DNA of 13,695 bases from an uncultured Eubacteriales bacterium (GTDB taxonomy: Bacteria > Bacillota > Clostridia > Oscillospirales > CAG-272). The notes under the pieces are model-generated. The model was not told the origin of the DNA. It worked only from the letters and a program-made list of their open reading frames with translations, and searched no databases. Positions within the stretch are counted from its first letter, which is position 1, and each line of letters starts with the position of its first letter. Position numbers and translations under genes: made by a program. Below are positions 1 through 6,781 of this stretch, in pieces. The DNA lies in the NCBI GenBank assembly GCA_900549725.1, contig URPL01000038.1, positions 1 through 13,695 of the forward strand, in the 5' to 3' direction.

Positions 1-763
1 TATAATAAGGAATAACTAATTGGGTACTATGTAACGTATTTTTGGTATCGACCTCAAAGTCACCTAAGAATAAAGAACCGGAAGTAATTACCGGAATAGG
101 GGGAAAACCAAGTATACTTTCTTTACCTGTTGTATAGGCAGTCGAGATCTTGGCTGCTTTCCCGCTTTGGCCTTCTGTTACCGGGGCAACAATCGCTCCG
201 CCATCGTATAATCCGGGGAATATCTTGATTAAAGATATCCCTTTATTTGAAGTGGCCCATTGGCCTTCCGGTTTATAAAAATCATTGCCTTCGGAAACCC
301 AATTTTCAAACGTTGCTTTGGGAACGGATTGACCTATTTTAAATCTTGCCCGATATTGACGGGTTTTCTGATAATTTTCCGATACGACATTGAAATAGAC
401 AAATTCCGTATCGTCTCCTTGATCGATGGCTTTCGAAAAATCGACTACTTCTCCCGAAACAGGTTTCACGATAGCGCCTTTAGAGAGTTCGATAATAGGA
501 GTCAATTGTAGTTTTGAAAGGTCGGCATCCGGTTTGACGTAAAATACGATTTCATATTTATAATTTTCGTATTTGATTTCCGGCTGGGACAAGACCATAT
601 CGTTATCGAAGATCATCTTCAGGATTTCCGGCTGATCGTTCATCGTTTGCCGGCCTTTGAAATTCAGGTCGACGGTCAGATCGGTATTTTGGAGTTTCAA
701 CTGGAACTGGATGGCTCCTCCTCCGATACTTCCGTTTCCATTGGCGGTCATTTCTCCTAGCAT
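1..763 (-). CDS. PCMD-domain surface protein fragment, Bacteroidales-type
   Basis: An open frame runs without a stop from 763 to the window edge, so it is partial at its C-terminal end. Its N-terminal side is also cut: an in-frame TAA lies just upstream, inside the junction hairpin, so the Met at 763 (or 751) is probably not the native start. The first ~120 residues have the beta-rich style of Bacteroidetes Ig-like repeats (for example KPDADLSKLQLTPIIELSKG, then VSGEVVDFS). From about residue 160, FENWVSEG, then QWATSNKGI, a GKAAKIST stretch and SGSLFLGDF resemble the putative carbohydrate metabolism (PCMD) domain of Bacteroides outer-surface proteins. No catalytic role is established for the family. 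Base composition is clearly more AT-rich than the rest of the window. The family call is from memory of motifs, moderately sure; the Bacteroidales origin is surer. Confidence 0.6.
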   Translation of the reverse strand, partial: MLGEMTANGNGSIGGGAIQFQLKLQNTDLTVDLNFKGRQTMNDQPEILKMIFDNDMVLSQPEIKYENYKYEIVFYVKPDADLSKLQLTPIIELSKGAIVKPVSGEVVDFSKAIDQGDDTEFVYFNVVSENYQKTRQYRARFKIGQSVPKATFENWVSEGNDFYKPEGQWATSNKGISLIKIFPGLYDGGAIVAPVTEGQSGKAAKISTAYTTGKESILGFPPIPVITSGSLFLGDFEVDTKNTLHSTQLVIPYY

Positions 764-764
764 T

Positions 765-810
765 ATGGGCTTTTAGCCCTTGTGCAAACCACCCGTTTGA
801 CGGGTGGTTA
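765..810. repeat. paired hairpins at the Bacteroidales/Clostridia junction (IS-end-like)
   Basis: Two perfect stem-loops sit side by side: 767-771 pairs with 775-779 (5 bp, TTT loop), and 787-796 pairs with 800-809 (10 bp, TTG loop). Neither is followed by a good T-tract on either strand, so they do not read as ordinary terminators for the ROK gene. Paired subterminal hairpins of this sort mark ends of IS200/IS605-family elements. No transposase is present, so the assignment is inference. Confidence 0.4.
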
Positions 811-829
811 TGATTGGAAGGAACCCGTT

Positions 830-1783
830 TCAGAGGCCGAGCACCGCGGCGCCGATGATTCCGGCATCATTGCGCAGGGCGGCAATGCGGATATCGGTGC
901 GGTTGGGCAGGTCGCGTGAATATTGCTCCTTTTCCACAATGGCGCGCAGCGGCAGGAGAAGGTTGTCCCTCTCATTTGAAATACCGCCGCCAATGGAAAG
1001 CACCTGGGGCTGAAAAATATTGATAATATTTGCAATTCCCGTCGCAAGGTAGGCAATATAGGTATCAACAACCTCCTGCGCCGCGCGGTCTCCCTCTCTT
1101 GCTGCAGCAAAAGCGGTTTTTCCGCTGACATTTGCAGTATCGCCGCTTACCATATCATACATTTTTGTCGTGCTGCCGCACTCCGTGATTTTTTCTCTTG
1201 TCATACGAATCAGCGCCGTTGCGGAGGAATATGCCTCCCAGCAGCCGCGTCTGCCGCAGGAGCAGGGAACGCCGTCGTGCTCAATCACCATGTGCCCAAG
1301 CTCTGCCCCGGCATAGTTGAAGCCGGAATATACCTTATGGTCAATAATAATACCGCCGCCGACACCGGTGCCAAGCGTGATCATCACGGAATTTGCAACG
1401 CCCTTGGCGCTCCCGGCAACCGCTTCGCCTTTTGCAGCCGCATTTGCGTCATTTTCAATCAAAACGCGGGAAACGCCGACCGCCTTCTTCAGCTCTTCCG
1501 CAATCGGATAATTACGGAAAGGCAGGTTGCAGGAATATTCCACGCAGCCCGTATCGCTGTTTGCAATGCCCGGGGTAGCAATGCCGATATATGCAAGATC
1601 CGCGGCGCTCAGCCCCTCCTCTCTAAGAAGTCTTTGGCAAAGCTTTGCCATATCCTTTACGATTTCCCCCGATGTGCGCTGCGCCCCCGTGGGAATCGAA
1701 GCTTTTCTGACGATTTCAATCCTGTCATTGACAAGACCCGCTGCGATGTTTGTTCCTCCAAGATCAATTCCGATGTAGTACAT
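830..1783 (-). CDS. glcK: ROK-family glucokinase
   Basis: A 317-residue sugar kinase, normal full length, that phosphorylates a hexose (most likely glucose) with ATP in the cytosol. The N-terminal phosphate-binding motif DLGGTN is at residues 7-12. ENDANAA at 110-116 contains the probable catalytic Asp112. TLGTGVGGG at 136-144 is the second phosphate loop. The ROK zinc site is complete: His164 in GHMVIEHDG and Cys174, Cys176 and Cys181 in CSCGRRGCWE. GGAAGGAG lies about six bases before the ATG. It follows hprK on the same strand with a 62-bp gap and no convincing terminator, so the two are probably cotranscribed. In many Clostridia this pair continues into murB, rapZ and yvcK; here the sequence instead reaches foreign DNA soon after the stop. 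Substrate is inferred from family and context; other hexoses such as N-acetylmannosamine are possible. Confidence 0.9.
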   Translation of the reverse strand: MYYIGIDLGGTNIAAGLVNDRIEIVRKASIPTGAQRTSGEIVKDMAKLCQRLLREEGLSAADLAYIGIATPGIANSDTGCVEYSCNLPFRNYPIAEELKKAVGVSRVLIENDANAAAKGEAVAGSAKGVANSVMITLGTGVGGGIIIDHKVYSGFNYAGAELGHMVIEHDGVPCSCGRRGCWEAYSSATALIRMTREKITECGSTTKMYDMVSGDTANVSGKTAFAAAREGDRAAQEVVDTYIAYLATGIANIINIFQPQVLSIGGGISNERDNLLLPLRAIVEKEQYSRDLPNRTDIRIAALRNDAGIIGAAVLGL

Positions 1784-1845
1784 AGTTGCTCCTTCCTGTG
1801 CTTCGGCACCTTTGCCGATGAATCGGACCGCCGCTGCGGCTGTGC

Positions 1846-2820
1846 TTATTTGCTGTTTTCGCTTTGTTTTTTGAGCGCTTCCCTTGCCTGCTCCGCCTTC
1901 ATTTGTTCCATCAGGCGCTGATTGAACTCCTCCGCCGTATTGTATCCCATGCGCTTTTGGCGGTTATTCATCGCTGCGATTTCCAAAATAATGGCAAGGT
2001 TTCTGCCCGGTTTCACAGGAATCGTGGTAGTCGGAATCCGAATCCCCATAATATCCGTATATTCCTGATCAAGCCCGAGCCGATCATACATTTTCCCGTT
2101 GACCCACGGCTCAAGATTGATCACAAGATCGATCTTTTCCGTGGCTTTCACGGCACCCATACCGAACAGGCGGCTGACATCGATAATTCCGATACCGCGC
2201 AGCTCGACATAGTTGCGGATGATATCCGGCGCAGAGCCGACCAATGTGCGATCGGAAACCTTCTTGATCTGCACGGCATCGTCCGCGATCAGACGGTGCC
2301 CGCGCTTGACAAGCTCAATAGCCGCCTCGCTTTTTCCGACACCGGAATCGCCGACAATCAGCATTCCCTCACCGTACACCTCAACGAAAACGCCGTGCCG
2401 CGTGATTCTCGGTGCCAGGCTGACATTGAGCGATGCAATCAACGCAGCCATGAATTCCGAGGTCAGCTTCTCCGTGCTCAGAATCGGAACCGCATATTCC
2501 TTTGCATACCGCACCATTTCATCAAAAATGAAAAGAGAGGATGTCACAACCACCGCAACGGGGTGCCGCGAGAAAAATTCACGCAGGCTGGCATCCCGCT
2601 TTTCAGGCGTCATCTGGCAGAGGTATCCATGCTCCAGCTTGCCGAAAATCTGAACACGTCCCGGCTCAAAATGATCATAATAGCCATGGAGCGGCAACCC
2701 GGGGCGATTCACCTCGGCGCGATATACCAACCGCTTCTCCCCCTCCGGCGGCAGATAGACCATTTTCATGGAAAATTCGTTTATGATGCTGCCGAGGTCA
2801 ATGGAATATCTTTCAGACAT
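1846..2820 (-). CDS. hprK: HPr kinase/phosphorylase
   Basis: A 324-residue bifunctional enzyme that phosphorylates Ser46 of HPr (and Crh where present) and removes that phosphate, setting carbon catabolite repression in Firmicutes. The N-terminal domain covers about residues 1-130. The catalytic domain carries the P-loop GDSGVGKS at 157-164, the conserved His142 just before it, RGHRLIADD at 173-181, and the family signature ELRGIGIIDV at 206-215. IPVKPGRN near 267-273 is the conserved C-terminal motif. Length is typical, with a short charged tail after residue 300. The start is well set: GGAGG sits about eight bases before ATG. Its own promoter lies at 2853-2881, directly behind a dyad that could be an operator. 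The ROK kinase downstream fits a sugar-uptake control operon. Confidence 0.97.
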   Translation of the reverse strand: MSERYSIDLGSIINEFSMKMVYLPPEGEKRLVYRAEVNRPGLPLHGYYDHFEPGRVQIFGKLEHGYLCQMTPEKRDASLREFFSRHPVAVVVTSSLFIFDEMVRYAKEYAVPILSTEKLTSEFMAALIASLNVSLAPRITRHGVFVEVYGEGMLIVGDSGVGKSEAAIELVKRGHRLIADDAVQIKKVSDRTLVGSAPDIIRNYVELRGIGIIDVSRLFGMGAVKATEKIDLVINLEPWVNGKMYDRLGLDQEYTDIMGIRIPTTTIPVKPGRNLAIILEIAAMNNRQKRMGYNTAEEFNQRLMEQMKAEQAREALKKQSENSK

Positions 2821-2852
2821 GATTTGCCCTCCGTTTTTGAACCGTCCACTTT

Positions 2853-2881
2853 ATTGTACCATACAGTTTTCATTTTTTCAA
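2853..2881 (-). promoter_or_regulatory. sigma-A promoter of hprK
   Basis: Read on the minus strand, TTGAAA (2876-2881) and TACAAT (2853-2858) are separated by exactly 17 bp. They lie about 35-60 bases before the hprK start, leaving a short leader with a strong GGAGG site. Confidence 0.7.
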
Positions 2882-2904
2882 TTGCAATTTTTCGAAAATG
2901 CAAT
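2881..2904. promoter_or_regulatory. dyad abutting the hprK -35 box, possible operator
   Basis: ATTGCA (2881-2886) and TGCAAT (2899-2904) flank a self-complementary TTTTCGAAAA core (2889-2898), giving a nearly perfect 24-bp dyad. It touches the -35 box of hprK on its upstream side. The position suits an activator or repressor site; the cognate regulator is unknown. Confidence 0.35.
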
Positions 2905-2947
2905 ATTTTTTTATCCGTCCGTCATTTTTTACGGCACTTTACCGCAG

Positions 2948-2976
2948 TTGACAATATGCCGCGAAAAAGATATAAT
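2948..2976 (+). promoter_or_regulatory. consensus sigma-A promoter for the rpe operon
   Basis: TTGACA (2948-2953) and TATAAT (2971-2976) match the consensus at all twelve positions with a 17-bp spacer. Transcription should begin near 2983, about 180 bases before rpe, inside the first arm of a hairpin. Confidence 0.8.
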
Positions 2977-2981
2977 AAAAT

Positions 2982-3163
2982 GCGGCAGGCAAATGCCTGC
3001 CGCCGCATGGGCAACTGCTGCAAAAAACATTCATCATCCCGTCCTTTATCTCTCTGCCGCAGCGCTTGCACATGGAATTTTCGGTGGGGGCCGCAGCCCC
3101 CTTATTCAGCATATGTGGGCACCGCCTTTTTGCCACCGGTGCCGATGCGGGAAAGGAAACCTT
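2982..3163 (+). promoter_or_regulatory. long structured leader of rpe
   Basis: The ~180-base stretch between promoter and rpe holds several strong stems: 2982-2990 with 2995-3003 (9 bp, right at the expected transcript start), 3086-3091 with 3096-3101 (GGGGGC, CGCA loop), and 3118-3124 with 3137-3143 (7 bp). CCGCAT (3003-3008) pairs with ATGCGG (3145-3150), which would close the whole leader just before the AAGGA ribosome site. I do not recognise a known riboswitch. The first hairpin could equally be an operator at +1 or a minus-strand terminator, since ATTTTATTATAT follows it on that strand. No convincing leader peptide is seen. Confidence 0.4.
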
Positions 3164-3850
3164 ATGAAACCGATCAAAATTTCTCCTTCGCTGCTCGCAA
3201 GCGATTTTGCGCACCTTGCAGATGCTGCCGGCCTTTGTGAAGAGGCAGGTGCGGAATATCTGCATATTGATATCATGGACGGGCATTTTGTGCCGAACCT
3301 TACCTTCGGACCGGATCTCGTCCGCGCAATCCGCCCGTATTCAAAGGCAATATTTGATGTTCACCTGATGATTGACGATCCGCTCTTTTATCTTAAGGCA
3401 TTTGCCGATGCCGGCGCAGATCTGATCACATTCCATACCGAATGCGGCTGCGATATTCCGCGCTGCATTGATGCCGTCAAGGCATGCGGCTGCCGCGTCG
3501 GGCTTTCCGTTAAGCCGGGCACAAGCATTGATGTGCTGCTTCCCTATCTTGACAGAATCGACCACGTCTTGATCATGACGGTGGAGCCGGGATTCGGCGG
3601 GCAAAAGCTCATTCCGGCGTGCCTTGAAAAAGTCTGTCGCCTTGCCGGGGAAATTCAGCGCGGCGGATATGCCGTTGATATTTCCGTGGATGGCGGAATC
3701 GATCTGAAAACAGTTACAGGCGCCTCCAGGGCGGGTGCAAACGTCCTTGTTGCGGGCTCTGCTGTGTTCCGTGCAGAAAACCCCGCGCTGGCCGTGCGTA
3801 CTCTGCGCTCTCTTGCGCTTGCGGCGCAGCAGGAAGGAGCGAACCGATGA
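3164..3850 (+). CDS. rpe: ribulose-phosphate 3-epimerase
   Basis: A 228-residue TIM-barrel enzyme that interconverts ribulose 5-phosphate and xylulose 5-phosphate in the pentose phosphate pathway. ISPSLLASDF (residues 6-15) and HIDIMDGHFVPN (34-45) are family hallmarks. Metal ligands are visible as His34, Asp36, His67 and Asp176, with Asp36 and Asp176 the expected acid/base pair. VEPGFGGQ (140-147) and the SVDGGI stretch give the phosphate-binding loop region. The frame stays open far upstream, but the start at 3164 matches the family N-terminus (MKPIKISPSL) and has AAAGGA about seven bases before it. Its TGA overlaps the next gene's ATG, so translation of the two is probably coupled. Confidence 0.96.
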   Translation: MKPIKISPSLLASDFAHLADAAGLCEEAGAEYLHIDIMDGHFVPNLTFGPDLVRAIRPYSKAIFDVHLMIDDPLFYLKAFADAGADLITFHTECGCDIPRCIDAVKACGCRVGLSVKPGTSIDVLLPYLDRIDHVLIMTVEPGFGGQKLIPACLEKVCRLAGEIQRGGYAVDISVDGGIDLKTVTGASRAGANVLVAGSAVFRAENPALAVRTLRSLALAAQQEGANR

Positions 3851-4515
3851 CGGCGGCAAAGCGTGTAAAGTGGGCGCTCGCCTGGGCGGCTCTTGGCAGC
3901 AGCGCCTGGGTGGTGCTCGGCTTTGCCCTGTATTTTGCGCTGTTTCATCGGGAATTTGATTCCATGGCGACGCTTCTGCGCTGTGCCGGGCCCGGGCTGA
4001 GAGCACTGCTGGTGCCGCTTGTGCTGCTTGCAGTTTTGCTCCTTTTTTCCCTGATTTTGAAAAACAAACCGCTGCGACTGCCCCCCCGTTGGCTTTTGCA
4101 GTTTTCCGCCTCGTTCATGCTGCTGTATCTCGGCTTTACCCTTGTGCATCTTCTCTATGCAGATACGCATTCCGCCGCCGCAACAGAGCAGGTTCCGATC
4201 CTGCTCGGCGGACCGTGTTTTTCGATTTTGCTCGGTGTGTTCTGTGTCAGCGCCGTTTTGCCGCTTTTGAATCTGTTGCTGCATGCGCACGATATACCGA
4301 TTGCGCTTTGTTACGGGCTGCACGGCGGGCTGCTCGCCGTTTTATTGGTTGCGCTCAATCAAATTTTATATGATAAGTTTGCATCGATCGGCTATGCGCT
4401 GCTCTTTCTCGCGGCATATGCGCTGCTGTATTCCGTTTTTGCGTTGATACATCACGCGCTTTGTGCAAAGAAGGAAGAACAATCCGAAAAAGAATACCAA
4501 AGTATTTATCAATAA
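3847..4515 (+). CDS. multi-pass membrane protein of unknown function
   Basis: I do not recognise this 222-residue protein. About six hydrophobic segments are visible, near residues 12-33, 52-72, 83-105, 118-145, 152-170 and 178-205, followed by a polar, charged tail rich in Lys, Glu and Gln. There is no cleavable-looking signal peptide and no obvious catalytic motif or metal-ligand cluster. The start overlaps the rpe stop (ATGA), which both fixes the start and suggests translational coupling. Only nine bases separate it from the next gene. Placement between rpe and the PLP enzyme suggests an accessory or transport role, but nothing in the sequence names a substrate. Confidence 0.8.
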   Translation: MTAAKRVKWALAWAALGSSAWVVLGFALYFALFHREFDSMATLLRCAGPGLRALLVPLVLLAVLLLFSLILKNKPLRLPPRWLLQFSASFMLLYLGFTLVHLLYADTHSAAATEQVPILLGGPCFSILLGVFCVSAVLPLLNLLLHAHDIPIALCYGLHGGLLAVLLVALNQILYDKFASIGYALLFLAAYALLYSVFALIHHALCAKKEEQSEKEYQSIYQ

Positions 4516-4524
4516 GAGGCTTTT

Positions 4525-5820
4525 ATGAATCAGAATTTACATAAGCTCGGAATCAGCGATGCCGTTATACGATTCGGTGATGCCGTTTTAAAGGAACTGA
4601 AACCGCGATTTGAAGAGATCGATGCGATTGCCGAGCAGAATCAGTACAAGGTGATTGCTGCGATGCAAAAAAACCGCGTCAATGCCACGCATTTTGCTTC
4701 CTCCAGCGGATACGGATATGATGATGCAGGAAGAGACACCTTGGAAAAAGTATATGCCGATATTTTCGGCACGGAAGACGCCCTGGTTCGCCCGCAGATT
4801 ACCTGCGGAACACATGCGCTTGCCGTTGCGCTCTTTGGCTCGGTGCGGCCCGGTGATGAAATTCTCTCCCCCGTCGGAAAGCCCTATGACACTTTGGAGG
4901 AGGTCATCGGTATCCGCAGCAGCCGCGGCTCCCTTGCGGAATGGGGCGTCGGATATCGGCAGGTCGATCTTTTGCCGGACGGCTCGTTTGATTTTGCCGG
5001 CATCGCTGCTGCGATCAACGAAAAAACAAAGCTTGTCACCATCCAGCGCTCCAAGGGATACCAGACAAGACCCACCCTCTCCCCACAGCAGATCGGAACA
5101 TTGATCGCCTTTATCAAAGAGCGCAAAAGCGATGTGATCTGCATGGTGGATAATTGTTACGGTGAATTCACAAGACTGACAGAACCATCGGAGCACGGCG
5201 CGGATCTTGTCGTCGGCTCTTTGATTAAAAATCCCGGCGGCGGTCTCTGCTCCACCGGCGGCTATCTTTGCGGCAGAGCGGATCTGATTGCAAATTGTGC
5301 CTATCGCCTCACTTCACCGGGGCTCGGAAAAGAAGTGGGGGCGTCCCTCGGCGTTCTGACCTCCTACTATCAGGGGTTGTTTCTGGCGCCGTGCGTTACG
5401 GCAAACGCAGAAAAGGGCGCAATTTTTGCGGCAAAAGCTTTTGAAGCGCTCGGGTTTCCCGTATCTCCCTCCGCAGACGCACCGCGATACGATATTATTC
5501 AGGCAATCGATTTCGGAAAACCGCAGGGGCTCATCACCTTCTGCCGCGGCATTCAGGCGGCTGCGCCGGTTGACAGCTACGTCACGCCGGAGCCATGGGA
5601 TATGCCCGGATATGATTCCAAAGTGATCATGGCGGCAGGCGCTTTTGTACAGGGCTCCTCCATCGAGCTCAGCGCAGACGGCCCGCTCAAGCCTCCGTAT
5701 ACCGCATTTTTCCAGGGCGGGCTGACCTTTCCGCATGCCAAGCTCGGAATTTTGAGCGCCGTGCAAAGGCTTTCGGACGCAGGGCTGATCACCCTGCCCT
5801 GTGATGCAACGGCTCGTTGA
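4525..5820 (+). CDS. methionine gamma-lyase family PLP enzyme (YnbB / 'aluminum resistance' family)
   Basis: A 431-residue fold-type I PLP protein of the family often annotated as aluminium resistance protein or methionine gamma-lyase-like (Pfam Met_gamma_lyase). The cofactor lysine is very probably Lys235 in GSLIKNPGGGL. Asp209 in MVDNCYGEF should contact the pyridine nitrogen, and TCGTHALA (93-100) is the phosphate-side loop. The N-terminal stretch ATHFASSSGYGYDDAGR is characteristic of the family. Length is normal. The true substrate is not established for most members; a C-S lyase acting on a sulfur amino acid is the usual guess. It is the last gene of the rpe operon: no clear terminator follows, and smpB's own promoter begins 15 bases after the stop. 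The ribosome site (AAGAGG) is modest. Confidence 0.9.
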   Translation: MNQNLHKLGISDAVIRFGDAVLKELKPRFEEIDAIAEQNQYKVIAAMQKNRVNATHFASSSGYGYDDAGRDTLEKVYADIFGTEDALVRPQITCGTHALAVALFGSVRPGDEILSPVGKPYDTLEEVIGIRSSRGSLAEWGVGYRQVDLLPDGSFDFAGIAAAINEKTKLVTIQRSKGYQTRPTLSPQQIGTLIAFIKERKSDVICMVDNCYGEFTRLTEPSEHGADLVVGSLIKNPGGGLCSTGGYLCGRADLIANCAYRLTSPGLGKEVGASLGVLTSYYQGLFLAPCVTANAEKGAIFAAKAFEALGFPVSPSADAPRYDIIQAIDFGKPQGLITFCRGIQAAAPVDSYVTPEPWDMPGYDSKVIMAAGAFVQGSSIELSADGPLKPPYTAFFQGGLTFPHAKLGILSAVQRLSDAGLITLPCDATAR

Positions 5821-5835
5821 ATTTGCAAAATTCGA

Positions 5836-5864
5836 TTGCATTTTCCTAAGTTTTATGGTATACT
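5836..5864 (+). promoter_or_regulatory. sigma-A promoter of smpB
   Basis: TTGCAT (5836-5841) and TATACT (5859-5864) are spaced by 17 bp and precede smpB by about 25 bases. Transcription would start close to the GGAAGGAGG ribosome site. Confidence 0.7.
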
Positions 5865-5888
5865 GCTGTAGACGGAAGGAGGGATCAT

Positions 5889-6362
5889 ATGGCTGAGGCA
5901 AAAAAATCGGTCAAGGTGATTGCAAACAACAAAAAGGCATATCATGAATATTTTGTCGATGAAAAGCTGGAAGCCGGAATCGCTCTGTACGGCACGGAAA
6001 TCAAATCCCTGCGGCAGGGGCATGTCAATTTAAAAGATTCCTATTGCTCCATTACGCACGGCGAGATTTTTGCAAGCGGAATTCATATCAGCCCGTATGA
6101 AAAGGGCAATATTTTCAACCGAGATCCCCTGCGGGAGAAAAAGCTTCTTTTGCACCGCAAGGAAATCAATAAGCTGTTCGGGCTTGTCGGGCAAAAGGGT
6201 ATGACGCTGATTCCGCTTTCCATTTATCTCAAGGGCTCGCTTGCAAAAGTTGAGCTCGGCGTCTGCCGCGGGAAAAAGCTGTATGACAAACGGGAAGCAG
6301 ATGCCGAGCGGCAAGCCGCAAGAGATATCGAGCGCTATGAAAAGGGCAAAACTTTTGATTGA
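5889..6362 (+). CDS. smpB: SsrA-binding protein SmpB
   Basis: A 157-residue RNA-binding protein that delivers tmRNA to stalled ribosomes in trans-translation. The oligonucleotide-binding barrel is evident from YHEYFVDEKLEAGIALYGTEIKSLRQGHVNLKDSY, summarised here by its key parts AGIALYGTEIKSLR (residues 29-42) and NLKDSY. HISPYEKGN and the RDPLREKKLLLHRKEI region follow, then the GLVGQKGMTLIPL strand. The C-terminal tail, with DKRE and a basic/charged helix ending KGKTFD, is the part that enters the decoding centre. A strong GGAAGGAGG precedes the ATG. The tmRNA gene starts four bases after the stop region, so both products may come from one transcript. Full length and intact. Confidence 0.97.
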   Translation: MAEAKKSVKVIANNKKAYHEYFVDEKLEAGIALYGTEIKSLRQGHVNLKDSYCSITHGEIFASGIHISPYEKGNIFNRDPLREKKLLLHRKEINKLFGLVGQKGMTLIPLSIYLKGSLAKVELGVCRGKKLYDKREADAERQAARDIERYEKGKTFD

Positions 6363-6365
6363 TAC

Positions 6366-6737
6366 GGGGGCGTAAAGGTTTCGACGGGGATGTTGAGATA
6401 GGATAAGCGGGTAGAGTCCGGGAAAACTCTGAAATAAGTCCCAATTAAAATTAAACGCTAACAAACAAGTAGCATTGGCAGCCTAACGGCTGTGCCGCGG
6501 CCATTAATGCCGCCCGTTCCTTCTGCGAGAATCACGGCGCAGAACCGAGCGTCAAATTGAGTGATGAACGTGCGCTTCCCTTTTTCTTTTGAGGAAGCCA
6601 GGCAAACAAAAAGATACCGCGGTGCGGCGTTTGCCGATTGATGCCGCACTGCGGGAAATTCTAACAATCGTCTGCACCCGGAGAAAGTCCTATCAACCCA
6701 TCTTCGGACAGGGGTTCGACTCCCCTCGCCTCCACCA
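6366..6737 (+). ncRNA. ssrA: transfer-messenger RNA
   Basis: The 5' end has the canonical GGGGGCGTAAAGGTTTCGAC and the 3' end GGGGTTCGACTCCCC followed by CGCCTCC and ACCA. The acceptor stem GGGGGCG (6366-6372) pairs with CGCCTCC (6727-6733), so the single-chain tmRNA is about 372 nt with CCA encoded. The T-arm is at 6711-6725. The message region with its resume codon is at 6457. It lies directly after smpB, the common partner arrangement, and is followed by a strong terminator at 6742-6775. The 3' tail plus terminator is partly duplicated downstream (6861-6916). Confidence 0.97.
6457..6486 (+). other. tmRNA proteolysis-tag reading frame
   Basis: Starting at the likely resume codon GCT (6457-6459), the frame reads ANKQVALAA and ends in TAA (6484-6486). 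The ALAA terminus is the standard protease-recognition end. The interior differs from the ANDNYALAA form common in Firmicutes. The resume codon is chosen from the AAAC-GCT-AAC context typical of tmRNAs. Confidence 0.8.
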
Positions 6738-6741
6738 AATG

Positions 6742-6775
6742 ACCGCCGTGCACCTTGCGTGTGCGGTGGTTTTTT
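6742..6775 (+). terminator. Rho-independent terminator of ssrA
   Basis: A 12-bp stem (6742-6753 with 6759-6770, some G-T pairs, five-base loop) runs into six Ts just after the tmRNA CCA end. Confidence 0.85.
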
Positions 6776-6781
6776 ATGTGG

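Noticed and set aside
787..809. Terminator for the ROK kinase gene
   Set aside because: The stem is strong but only TTTGC follows on the minus strand; the double-hairpin layout fits an IS end better.
1277..1921. 214-codon plus-strand frame antisense to the ROK kinase
   Set aside because: Shadow of glcK with no domain resemblance or ribosome site.
2768..3163. Upstream extension of rpe (132 codons)
   Set aside because: It crosses the hprK promoter and the rpe promoter and has no homology style; the ATG at 3164 with AAAGGA matches the family N-terminus.
1864..3240. 458-codon plus-strand open frame antisense to hprK
   Set aside because: It lies opposite a clear hprK, has no recognisable domain, and its Arg/His-rich composition is that of a shadow frame.
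2979..3240. Possible leader peptide starting MRQANACRR in the rpe leader
   Set aside because: No ribosome site fits between the promoter and this ATG, and the frame runs into rpe out of phase with no meaningful motif.
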